Notes under the pieces: generated by a model
Seen by the model: the letters and a program-made list of their open reading frames with translations, nothing else
Databases searched by the model: none
Told to the model about the DNA's origin: nothing
Made by a program: the position numbers and the translations under genes
From: Sediminibacterium sp. TEGAF015
Lineage (GTDB): Bacteria > Bacteroidota > Bacteroidia > Chitinophagales > Chitinophagaceae
NCBI RefSeq assembly: GCF_025997995.1
Contig: NZ_AP026683.1
Span: 1 to 50,000 of the forward strand
Reading direction: 5' to 3'
Length of the DNA stretch: 50,000 nt
Part shown: in pieces, positions 6,563-14,837 of the stretch
How the letters are laid out: each line of letters begins with the position of its first letter
Numbering within the stretch: the first letter of the stretch is position 1

Positions 6563-8121
6563 TAGGCTCCATCACAGCGGAAAGGGCTTGGTGGAATATT
6601 CTTCACTACAACTTAACTGTTGAGCCAGATTGGGTGCATAAAAAATTAAAGGGCATTCAGACCATTACCTATGAGGTTCTACAAAATAGACCCATAAAGG
6701 AAATGCAGATAGATCTTGTTGCACCATTAGCGATTGATAGTGTGATACAAGATGGTAAATCCGTTGCATTTAGACAAGTAGGGGACATCTGGTATTTACA
6801 ATTGAATAAGCAACGTCAATCATCAAAAAAACAAGTCACCATTTATTACGCTGGTAAACCCATTGAGTCCTTACATGCCCCTTGGGATGGCGGAATGGTG
6901 TGGTCTAAAGATTCATTGGGTCGGCCCTGGATTTCAGTTGCCTGTCAATACAAAGGGGCAAGTCTTTGGTTCCCCTGTAAGAATCATTTATCTGATGAGC
7001 CAGAAAATGGAGCAACCATTTCTGTGATTGTTCCGGATAGTTTAATAGCAGTCAGTAATGGAAGATTGATACATCAGCAACAACTTGCTGCAGATAAAAC
7101 CTTATTTCGTTGGCAGGTAAAAAGTCCGATCAATCACTATGGCATTTCTTTTTATATTGGTAAGTATGTTCATTTATCTGGAAAGCATAATGGTAAAAAT
7201 GGTCTGTTGAGTACCGATTTTTGGGTGCTGGATTACAATCGCCAAAAAGCAATTGAACATTTGATGCCCCAGATCGATAGTACGCTTGTTGCTCTAGAAA
7301 ATTGCTTTGGTCCATATCCTTTTTATAATGATGGATTTAAAATGGTAGATGCACCTTATATAGGTATGGAGCATCAAAGTGCAATTGCCTATGGAAGCTC
7401 TTACCGAAAGGGTACGAATGTAAAAGGGGGGGATATTTCAAATACCGGTTGGGGTAAAAAGACAGACCGTATCCTTGTTCATGAAACTGCTCATGAATGG
7501 TTTGGGAATAGCATTACTGCCAGTGATATTGCCGATAGATGGATACAAGAAGGTTTTGTTGGACTTGCAGAAGAATTAGTGATTGCACACTATTGGGGAG
7601 AAGATGCAGGTAATGCTTTCATGCAAGGTAGATTCAGAACCATTGAGAATGATAAACCTGTAATTGGTAAATATGGAATAAATGAAGACGGTAGTCAGGA
7701 TAATTATGTAAAAGGGTGGGCGGTGATGCATATGATCAAAACTATGCTGTCCAATAACAATCGTTTTATTCAACTATTGCGAAAATTGAATAGAGAGTTT
7801 TTTCATCATGTGGTTACTTCCAGGGAGGTGGAAGCTTTTTTTATTCGGGAAACTAAACTGCAGCTAAAGCCTTTTTTTGACCAATACCTTAGATCAGCGC
7901 AGGTACCTATTCTTCAATATGTAATTAAAGACAATCAAATAAAATACAGATTTGTGAACTGCAATAGTGGGTTTACTATGCCCCTTAAAACCAATATAAC
8001 TGGAAAGGAATGGATTTATCCAACTGCTTCATGGAAAACAGTTCCAATAAAAGGACTAATCCAAGGAAATTCATTTCAAGTAGACACTAATTTTTATATA
8101 CAAACCGAACAGACCAATTAA
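6499..8121 (+). CDS. M1-type (gluzincin) peptidase without its own signal peptide
   Basis: The frame encodes a zinc peptidase of the M1 aminopeptidase family. HETAH (His328, Glu329, His332) is followed 18 residues later by Glu351, giving HExxH-x18-E. The substrate-binding segment reads GMEHQ instead of GAMEN, as I recall from related Bacteroidota proteins. The length of 540 fits a secreted M1 protein lacking the C-terminal HEAT part. Recognisable homology starts at about residue 19 (DSLVGSITAERAWW). The only in-frame start before it is ATG 6499, inside the hydrolase gene, and it gives an N-terminus with no signal peptide (MVCAYAFFRNATEYC). Translation could therefore use that ATG by coupling, or arise by -1 frameshifting from the hydrolase. 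A mutation or sequencing error in A9 is the third option. Confidence 0.8.
   Translation: MVCAYAFFRNATEYCKKKDSLVGSITAERAWWNILHYNLTVEPDWVHKKLKGIQTITYEVLQNRPIKEMQIDLVAPLAIDSVIQDGKSVAFRQVGDIWYLQLNKQRQSSKKQVTIYYAGKPIESLHAPWDGGMVWSKDSLGRPWISVACQYKGASLWFPCKNHLSDEPENGATISVIVPDSLIAVSNGRLIHQQQLAADKTLFRWQVKSPINHYGISFYIGKYVHLSGKHNGKNGLLSTDFWVLDYNRQKAIEHLMPQIDSTLVALENCFGPYPFYNDGFKMVDAPYIGMEHQSAIAYGSSYRKGTNVKGGDISNTGWGKKTDRILVHETAHEWFGNSITASDIADRWIQEGFVGLAEELVIAHYWGEDAGNAFMQGRFRTIENDKPVIGKYGINEDGSQDNYVKGWAVMHMIKTMLSNNNRFIQLLRKLNREFFHHVVTSREVEAFFIRETKLQLKPFFDQYLRSAQVPILQYVIKDNQIKYRFVNCNSGFTMPLKTNITGKEWIYPTASWKTVPIKGLIQGNSFQVDTNFYIQTEQTN
6544..6595 (+). promoter_or_regulatory. Candidate -1 frameshift site: A AAA AAG heptamer plus downstream stem-loop
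   Basis: In the hydrolase frame the end reads GTA AAA AAA AAG ACT CCT TAG, so A AAA AAG (6547-6553) is in slippery phase, as in dnaX. A -1 slip continues as GAC TCC TTA, exactly the M1 peptidase frame. Downstream, TCCATCA (6568-6574) can pair with TGGTGGA (6589-6595), and after a bulged C, AGC (6576-6578) with GCT (6586-6588). The 14-base spacer is longer than usual (about 5-9), and I see no upstream Shine-Dalgarno-like stimulator. Confidence 0.4.
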
Positions 8122-8136
8122 AATTTACTAGTTATA

Positions 8137-9402
8137 CTAATATTTAAATCTTTCGGCAGTTGTTCTTTCAAGTTCTTCTCTGTGGTCAGGGTGTGCAATG
8201 CTGATTAATGCTTTAGCTCTTTGTGCCATGTTCATCCCGAATAAGTTTACAGCACCGTATTCTGTTACAACCCAGTGAATATGACCTCTTGTAGTTACCA
8301 CACCTGCGCCTTGCTTTAAATAAGGAACGATTCTGGAAATTCCTTTATTGGTAACGGATGGTAAAGCGATGATTGGCTTTCCACCCTCCGATAAAGCGGC
8401 TCCTCTAATAAAGTCCATCTGCCCCCCAATGCCTGAATACTGATACATGCCAATTGAATCGGAACATACTTGTCCTGTTAAGTCTACTTCAATAGCACTG
8501 TTGATAGCAGTTACTTTTTTGTTAAGGCTTAAAACCCTTGGGTCATTTACATAATCAATGTCTAGTGCCTTGATGATTGGATTGTCGTCTGCAAAATCAT
8601 ATAATGCCTTGGTGCCTAGTAAAAAGGAGGTAACACAATATCCTTTTACTATTTTTTTTCTGCTATTGTTAATGGTTCCATTTTGTATTAGCGGAATTGC
8701 TCCGTCAGAGAACATTTCTGTATGCAGACCAAGGTTTTTGTGATTGGTTAAATTTTTTAACACTGCATCGGGTATACTGCCAATACCCAATTGTAAAGTA
8801 GCTTCGTCTTCTACTAATTCAGCCACAATCTTCCCGATTTTCTCATGTACTTCTGTTAAACCTTTTGCATAGCTAACTTCGGGTAGCGGATCATCTGCCC
8901 ATATAGCAAAATCAATTTTTGAAAAGGCGATAAACCCATCTCCATGCACCCTGGGCATATTGGGATTTACTTGTGCAATGATCTTTTTAGCTGAACGTAA
9001 GGCAGATTTTACAATATCCACCGAAGTTCCTAAAGAACAATAACCGTGTTTATCTGGTGGTGATACCGTTACAATGGCCACATCCACTTCTAATATGTTC
9101 CTGTTAAATAGCAAGGGTATTTCGCTTAGAAATACGGGCGTATAATCACCCATCCCCATGTTAATGGCTTTGCGATTGCTTTCGGACACAAACAGCGAAT
9201 TCATGAAAAAATGTCCCTTCAAAGAAGGCTCATTCAGGTCTACACCTTGTTGTGTTATACTGATTAATTCTACTTCTGAGAGCCGGTCTTTCTGTGCAAT
9301 CAACTCATTGATTAACCTGATTGGGGTTGCTGCGCTTCCATGTAAAAAAACTTTTTGATGGGATTGGATTTTCTGGATAGCTTCTGAAGCAGAAATATAC
9401 AT
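8137..9402 (-). CDS. Acetyl-CoA hydrolase/transferase family protein (4-hydroxybutyrate or acetate CoA-transferase type)
   Basis: The 421-residue cytoplasmic protein belongs to the class I CoA-transferase family of Ach1/Cat1 type, which moves CoA between acyl-CoA and a carboxylic acid through a glutamyl-CoA intermediate. The N-terminal half (VFLHGSAATP, VSPPDKHGYCSLG) and the C-terminal half (LQLGIGSIPDAV, then AINSAIEVDLTGQV with the likely catalytic Glu, and GIGGQMDFIRGA) are both intact. The ATG at 9402 is preferred over a TTG 33 bases upstream. It faces the M1 peptidase gene 15 bases away and stands alone. Which acid serves as acceptor (acetate, succinate, 4-hydroxybutyrate) cannot be read from the sequence. 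Confidence 0.9.
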   Translation of the reverse strand: MYISASEAIQKIQSHQKVFLHGSAATPIRLINELIAQKDRLSEVELISITQQGVDLNEPSLKGHFFMNSLFVSESNRKAINMGMGDYTPVFLSEIPLLFNRNILEVDVAIVTVSPPDKHGYCSLGTSVDIVKSALRSAKKIIAQVNPNMPRVHGDGFIAFSKIDFAIWADDPLPEVSYAKGLTEVHEKIGKIVAELVEDEATLQLGIGSIPDAVLKNLTNHKNLGLHTEMFSDGAIPLIQNGTINNSRKKIVKGYCVTSFLLGTKALYDFADDNPIIKALDIDYVNDPRVLSLNKKVTAINSAIEVDLTGQVCSDSIGMYQYSGIGGQMDFIRGAALSEGGKPIIALPSVTNKGISRIVPYLKQGAGVVTTRGHIHWVVTEYGAVNLFGMNMAQRAKALISIAHPDHREELERTTAERFKY

Positions 9403-9552
9403 ATGGCTGTTTTGTGATTTGATTGCGATTGACAAAATTAATTAATTCCTCTAGGCTCAATTACCACGAAAACATGATAAAACTCTTATTTTGATTTTAT
9501 ATTATTGACAATTTTATTTATTAATTTGTAGTTTCATTATTCAATTGCTTGT

Positions 9553-10143
9553 GTGCTGTCAAATGTAGAAATTAATAATTTACTTGAAGCTATCTCTACC
9601 AGAGATTGTGAAAAGTCTTACAAGGCGCTATTCGTTTCACTACACGAAAGCCTTTACAGCTTTGCTTTTACATTTCTTAAATCATCTGAAGATTCGGAAG
9701 AAGTGGTTTCTGATCTTTTTATTAATTTATGGATGAAAAGGAAGAATTTAAAGCGTTTGGATAACCCCAAGCTTTATCTGCTAATTGGAACAAAAAACTT
9801 TGCTTTAAACCGTTTAAAACTCAATAAGCGTAAAGCATCACTTCAGTTAGATGATTTTTCGATGCACCTTGAGAGCGTCTTTTTTAATCCAGAGGAATTG
9901 GCCATCTCTGCTGAACTGACCCAAAAAATAATGGACGCAGTGAATGCCTTACCTCCCAAATGCAAAATCATCTTTAAGTTGATTAAAGAAGAAAGTTTGA
10001 AATACCATGAAGTTTCCGAACTCCTGGATCTGTCTGTTAAAACAGTGGAGTCGCAAATGGCGATTGCTCTTAGAAGAATTCGTCAATGTTTAGAGTTTAA
10101 ACATGAATTCCCTGAAATCCATTCTATTTTAGCCAAAAAATAA
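9553..10143 (+). CDS. ECF-type RNA polymerase sigma factor of the PUL
   Basis: The 196-residue protein shows the sigma-70 region 2 (about residues 20-90, with SEDSEEVVSDLFINLWMKR) and region 4 helix-turn-helix (about 130-185, LPPKCKIIFKLI to SVKTVESQMAIALRRIRQ). The start is a GTG; no ATG is available nearby. It is followed by a FecR-type anti-sigma gene and a SusC carrying an STN domain, the standard trans-envelope signalling set: substrate at SusC signals through FecR and frees the sigma factor. It probably directs transcription of the downstream PUL genes. Confidence 0.92.
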   Translation: MLSNVEINNLLEAISTRDCEKSYKALFVSLHESLYSFAFTFLKSSEDSEEVVSDLFINLWMKRKNLKRLDNPKLYLLIGTKNFALNRLKLNKRKASLQLDDFSMHLESVFFNPEELAISAELTQKIMDAVNALPPKCKIIFKLIKEESLKYHEVSELLDLSVKTVESQMAIALRRIRQCLEFKHEFPEIHSILAKK

Positions 10144-10207
10144 TTTTTTATCCCTTTTAGGGGTATTTCTGCTTTTGGCTTGTCCTTATCCTGACCATTT
10201 ACTTGCC

Positions 10208-11353
10208 ATGAAAGAAGAACGATTTTGGATTCTGCTTACGAAAAAAATTTTCGGCGAAGCTTCTGAGGAGGAATTGAAGCAATTGCAGGCTTATATAAGT
10301 TCAAATCAGGATTTTCTGGCTTCTCATGACAGATTAAGCGATTTTTTTGCATCTAATACACCTAAAACTTCTAGCTCCAATAAGCAAAATCAGGAAGACC
10401 ATTACCTCAATCATGTGAACAGACTTAAAGCACAGGTTCAGGATTTTGATATGGTAGATGATGAGATTGCCAACGATTTTATTCATATTGATACTAAGCA
10501 ACCCAAAATTGCCAGGTGGATCAAGGTAGCCTTTTCAATTGCTGCAGTAGGTATTGGTGCATTCTTTCTTTTCAATACTCTTTTCAGCAAATCAGAGCTT
10601 CCTACCCTTGCTAAAAGCAAGCCTCAGAATGAAGTGATTGTTAGTAAGGGGTCTAAATCAAAAATTGTATTACCTGATGGAACGCAGGTTTGGATTAATT
10701 CAGGAAGCAAGTTAACTTATGACGAAAATTTAAACGGGAAATACAGAGAGGTCATGCTGGATGGTGAGGCTTACTTTGACGTAGTTCATAATCCCTCAAG
10801 ACCCTTTATTGTACATACTTCAGATATTGATATTCATGTATTGGGAACTGTATTTAATGTCAAAGCTTATTCAGTGGATGAAACCATTGAAGCCACGCTG
10901 ATTCAGGGCTCCATTGAAGTGGTCAACAGAAATCAAAAAGATGCACCTAAGTTAATGTTGAAGCCTCATGAAAAAATTATTTTCAATAAGGAGAGCACTG
11001 TTAATGCGAAGAAAGAGGTGATAGCGGGAGCAGAAATAAAAGAAATTCGGGAAGCTTCTTTTAATGTGCAGGTAGTTCCTATCTCTAAAGCTTTAGCTGA
11101 TTCCAGTATACACGAAACATCATGGGTGTATAACAAAATACTTTTTGAGGAAGAAAAGGTAAAAGACATTGTAAAAAAACTTGAACGTTGGTATAATGTT
11201 CAAATTAATCTCGCCAACGAAGACATTGAAAATATTCGACTAAGCGGGTCATTTGTAGATGAAACAATTGATGAGGCTTTACGTGACCTTCAATTATTAA
11301 TCCCTTTTAATTATGAAATCAAGAACAATATAATTACAATCACCAAAAAATAA
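10208..11353 (+). CDS. FecR-family anti-sigma factor
   Basis: The 381-residue protein has a cytoplasmic N-terminal part that would hold the sigma factor, a single membrane helix (about 105-125, IKVAFSIAAVGIGAFF), a FecR domain (about 145-245, PDGTQVWINSGSKL, DGEAYFDV and VLGTVFNV) and a C-terminal STN-like domain (about 315-381) that would contact the STN domain of SusC. The ATG at 10208 is chosen over a TTG at 10175, since the extension is not family-like. It lies 64 bases after the sigma gene, in the same direction, as the sensor half of the PUL switch. Confidence 0.93.
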   Translation: MKEERFWILLTKKIFGEASEEELKQLQAYISSNQDFLASHDRLSDFFASNTPKTSSSNKQNQEDHYLNHVNRLKAQVQDFDMVDDEIANDFIHIDTKQPKIARWIKVAFSIAAVGIGAFFLFNTLFSKSELPTLAKSKPQNEVIVSKGSKSKIVLPDGTQVWINSGSKLTYDENLNGKYREVMLDGEAYFDVVHNPSRPFIVHTSDIDIHVLGTVFNVKAYSVDETIEATLIQGSIEVVNRNQKDAPKLMLKPHEKIIFNKESTVNAKKEVIAGAEIKEIREASFNVQVVPISKALADSSIHETSWVYNKILFEEEKVKDIVKKLERWYNVQINLANEDIENIRLSGSFVDETIDEALRDLQLLIPFNYEIKNNIITITKK

Positions 11354-11359
11354 TAAAAA

Positions 11360-11383
11360 CGGGAAATGTTGCAGCATTTCCCG
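11360..11383 (+). terminator. Hairpin between anti-sigma gene and susC
   Basis: CGGGAAATG (11360-11368) pairs with CATTTCCCG (11375-11383) around TTGCAG, six bases after the fecR stop codon. There is no T-run, so it may be an attenuator or an RNA-stabilising 3' end separating the low-level regulators from the highly expressed transporter genes. Confidence 0.5.
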
Positions 11384-11452
11384 CTAAAAGCACAGCAATC
11401 TTATGGATAAAATCCATAGGCGTTGCATTCTTTTATAACCAAAATCAAAATT

Positions 11453-14400
11453 ATGCAAAAAAGTGTAGTTCTTGGCCACAAAAAGTGGCGCAGGACGCTT
11501 CTCAAAACCTTGCTCATTATGAAGCTTGCAATTGTAATTACCTTGGTATCAATTATGCAGGTAAGTGCAACTACCTCTCTAGGACAAAAAGTCAGTGTAA
11601 AAACAAACAAAACGGAGATCAAAAAGGTCTTAAAGCAAATTGAAAATGAAGGGAATTTTCGATTTTTGTATAATTCTGACTTAAAGGACCTTAAGAACAA
11701 AGTAAACTTTAACGCTATTAATTGGACCATTGGTCAGTCTCTTAACGATTTGTTTGCTGGAACCAACCTGACTTACAAACAACTAGGAGGAAATCTATTT
11801 GCTATTATTTCGACCAATGAAGTTGAAAATGACAAAATTGCTATTACCGGTAAGATTGTAGGAGATAATAAAGAAGCCTTATCAGGTGCTTCTATTTTAG
11901 AAAAAGGAACCAATAATGGAACCTTTGCAGACAACAATGGTAATTTTAAAATTACCGTTGATAAAAATGCTACCCTGGTTATCAATAGTATTGGATATGA
12001 ATCAACTGAAGTGAAAGTTGCTGGCAAAGCAATTATTGATGTGCAACTGTCACTTGCTGTTAAGAAAATGGATGAAGTGGTTGTAATTGGTTATGGATCT
12101 GCCAGTAAAAGAGATTTAACTGGTTCTATTGTAAAAATTTCCGGAAAGGAAGTAGCTGATAAACCCAATACCAATCCTGTTGCTTCTTTGCAAGGTAAAG
12201 TAGCAGGTTTGTCTGTTGTAAATAATGGTACTCCCGGTGCAGCTCCGGATATCAGAATTAGAGGTACTATCAGTATTGGATCAGTTAGACCTTTATATGT
12301 TGTGGATGGTGTATTCAATGATAATATTGATTACATCAACCCGAATGATATCGAGTCAATTGAAATATTAAAAGATCCTTCTTCTCTTGCTATTTTCGGA
12401 GTAAGAGGCGCTGCAGGGGTTATTGCAATCACAACCAAAAGAGCGAAAGCAGGTCAGGTTGTGATTAATTTCAATTCTACTTATGGGTTTAAAAAACTGG
12501 TAAATAAAATTGCACTAGTTAGCGGTGAACAGTTTAAAACCCTCTACGAAGAAGAAAAAGTAAATATTGGAGTTACTTCTCCTTTCGATTACAGTAACTG
12601 GACTGCCAATACAGATTGGATTGATGCAGTAACACGCACAGGAACATTCAGTAATAGTAACCTGAGCATAGCTTCCAGTACTGAAAAGAACAAGTTCAAT
12701 TTTGGAATTGGTTATACAGGTGACGAAGGATTAATCAAGCATGAAAAACTGGAAAGATTTCAACTTTCTTTTAATGATGAGGTTAAATTGAATAAAGCCA
12801 TTAAGCTTGGAGTCAACTTTAATGCTACCAGACAGGTTAATCCTTATAATGCAACTTATATTCTGGATCAGGCAAGAAAAGTAATTCCATTGGTTAGTGA
12901 TGGAACTATTGCTGTAAAAGCAAAGAATCCTTACGGGTTAGATAGTACTGTTCAGAATTTGTATTACGAATTACCTTCTATTCAGAACTCAGGTGTTGTG
13001 AATCCTTTAATTCAACTTGAAAATGAATGGAACAAAACCAAAAGTATTGAATATAGAACAGTGGGTAGTGTTTTTGGAGAAGTGAACTTCTTGAGAGATT
13101 TTACTTTCAAAGCAAGTTTTTATGCTGATATCAGTAATGTAAATACTCGGCAGTATACACCTATGTACAATGCATACGACGCTGCAATTAAGAGACCATT
13201 TTTGTATAGCCGCACTACAACTATTTCTGAATCGGATCAGTCTTATAAGAAATTCCAGCAAGACTTTATTCTTAATTACAGAAGGAGTTTCGGAGATCAT
13301 AGTTTAACTGCAATGGCTGGATGGACTACTTATTACTATGGTAATTTCAATAGGTCAGCGGCTGCCAGACAAAGTGCTACTGGTGCTGCAATACCGGATG
13401 ATAATCGTTTTTGGTTCATTAATAATGGATTTACTGATCCAACTACCAAGATTTCCAATTCTGACCAGAGAGAAAGAACAACTGCTTCTGCTTTGTTAAG
13501 AGTGTTGTATAATTATCAGGGTAAATATTACCTGAATGCTTCAATCAGAAGAGACGGTTCTTCTCAGATTTCACCAAACAACCGCTGGCAGAATTTCTGG
13601 GCTATTGGGGGTGCATGGGAAATTAGCAGAGAAAATTTCTTCAAGAATCAGAATGTTTTTGACTATGTAAAATTAAAGGCATCAATCGGGGTTTTGGGTA
13701 ACCAGAATACCTATGGGTATGATTATCCTTTCTATCCAGGTTTAGTTGCAGGTAATGCTGCAGTTTTTGGCAACCTTGTTTACAACGCCTTCTCACAATC
13801 CTATTTGCCTAATCCAAATTTGAAATGGGAAACTGTACACGCAAAAGAAGTTGGTGTAGAATTCAATGCCTTAAAGAATAAGTTACACGTTGAAATTAAT
13901 TACTTCAATAAACTTACAAAAGATCTAATGACATTTATTCCTGGTAGTCAGGGTGTGTCTAATGGATTGGATAATATTGGTAGTATCAGAAACAGCGGTA
14001 TTGAATTGTCTGCAAGCTATACTAAGGATATCAACAAAGACCTTTCTATCACTGTAAATGGTAATTTCACCACTTATAAAAATAAGGTTGAATCACTTGC
14101 TACCAAGGAGTTCTCTATTGTAAATGGCGTAAACAGAACAACAGTAGGATTGCCAATTGGTTATTTTTATGGTTATATAGTAGAAGGCATTTATCAATCT
14201 TATGCTGATAAGCTGGCTTCTCCGGTTAATACTGAGTTCTCTTATGGTCCTGGCGACTTAAAATACAAGGATATTAACGGTGATGGTAAAATAAATACAG
14301 CTGACAGAACCATGATTGGTAACCCAACTCCAGACTTTGCCTATGGAGGTAGCATTTCTGTAAAGTATACGAATCTGGATTTCGGAATTGATTTGGGAGG

Positions 14401-14815
14401 TGTTTATGGTAATGAAATTTTCAGAAACTGGGGTGGTACAGAATCACCTTTCCAGCGAGTGAATTATGCTGCGTTTAAAATGAACAGATGGCATGGTGAG
14501 GGTACTTCCAACTGGGATCCTATTTTGGCTCAGGACCACAGAGTTAATTATGAAGCATCTACTTACAATATTGAAGATGGTAGCTATTTCAGAATCAGAA
14601 ATATCCAGCTTGGATACAACGTAGCTTCTTCATTCTTAAACAGAGCTAAAATAAAATCATTAAGAGCATTTGTGAATGTTCAAAACTTTAATACCTGGAA
14701 AAGAAATTCTGGTTATACACCTGAATTTGGTGGAAGCGCCATATCATTTGGCGTAGACAATGCCGGCGGCGCAATTCCGTTGACTACCACTTTTGGAATT
14801 AATGTAACATTCTAA
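11453..14815 (+). CDS. SusC/RagA TonB-linked outer-membrane transporter with STN domain
   Basis: The 1120-residue beta-barrel imports oligosaccharides across the outer membrane with energy from TonB. The order is: signal peptide (TLLIMKLAIVITLVSIM), STN secretin-like domain (about 45-110) for signalling to FecR, carboxypeptidase regulatory-like domain (about 125-205), plug (from VVVIGYGSASKRDLTGSI at about 215), then a long barrel ending in an aromatic C-terminus (GINVTF). The ATG at 11453 is preferred to an upstream TTG. The SusD partner follows 22 bases later. The STN domain matches the sigma/FecR pair upstream, so this transporter is probably both importer and substrate sensor. Confidence 0.96.
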   Translation: MQKSVVLGHKKWRRTLLKTLLIMKLAIVITLVSIMQVSATTSLGQKVSVKTNKTEIKKVLKQIENEGNFRFLYNSDLKDLKNKVNFNAINWTIGQSLNDLFAGTNLTYKQLGGNLFAIISTNEVENDKIAITGKIVGDNKEALSGASILEKGTNNGTFADNNGNFKITVDKNATLVINSIGYESTEVKVAGKAIIDVQLSLAVKKMDEVVVIGYGSASKRDLTGSIVKISGKEVADKPNTNPVASLQGKVAGLSVVNNGTPGAAPDIRIRGTISIGSVRPLYVVDGVFNDNIDYINPNDIESIEILKDPSSLAIFGVRGAAGVIAITTKRAKAGQVVINFNSTYGFKKLVNKIALVSGEQFKTLYEEEKVNIGVTSPFDYSNWTANTDWIDAVTRTGTFSNSNLSIASSTEKNKFNFGIGYTGDEGLIKHEKLERFQLSFNDEVKLNKAIKLGVNFNATRQVNPYNATYILDQARKVIPLVSDGTIAVKAKNPYGLDSTVQNLYYELPSIQNSGVVNPLIQLENEWNKTKSIEYRTVGSVFGEVNFLRDFTFKASFYADISNVNTRQYTPMYNAYDAAIKRPFLYSRTTTISESDQSYKKFQQDFILNYRRSFGDHSLTAMAGWTTYYYGNFNRSAAARQSATGAAIPDDNRFWFINNGFTDPTTKISNSDQRERTTASALLRVLYNYQGKYYLNASIRRDGSSQISPNNRWQNFWAIGGAWEISRENFFKNQNVFDYVKLKASIGVLGNQNTYGYDYPFYPGLVAGNAAVFGNLVYNAFSQSYLPNPNLKWETVHAKEVGVEFNALKNKLHVEINYFNKLTKDLMTFIPGSQGVSNGLDNIGSIRNSGIELSASYTKDINKDLSITVNGNFTTYKNKVESLATKEFSIVNGVNRTTVGLPIGYFYGYIVEGIYQSYADKLASPVNTEFSYGPGDLKYKDINGDGKINTADRTMIGNPTPDFAYGGSISVKYTNLDFGIDLGGVYGNEIFRNWGGTESPFQRVNYAAFKMNRWHGEGTSNWDPILAQDHRVNYEASTYNIEDGSYFRIRNIQLGYNVASSFLNRAKIKSLRAFVNVQNFNTWKRNSGYTPEFGGSAISFGVDNAGGAIPLTTTFGINVTF

Positions 14816-14837
14816 GTCTTTTAAATTATTATAATTT

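Noticed and set aside
9489..9528. Promoter upstream of the ECF sigma gene (TTTTG, TTAATTTG)
   Set aside because: The -7 box has a mismatch and no TTTG lies at the right distance; nothing firm can be said about the start of the PUL transcript.
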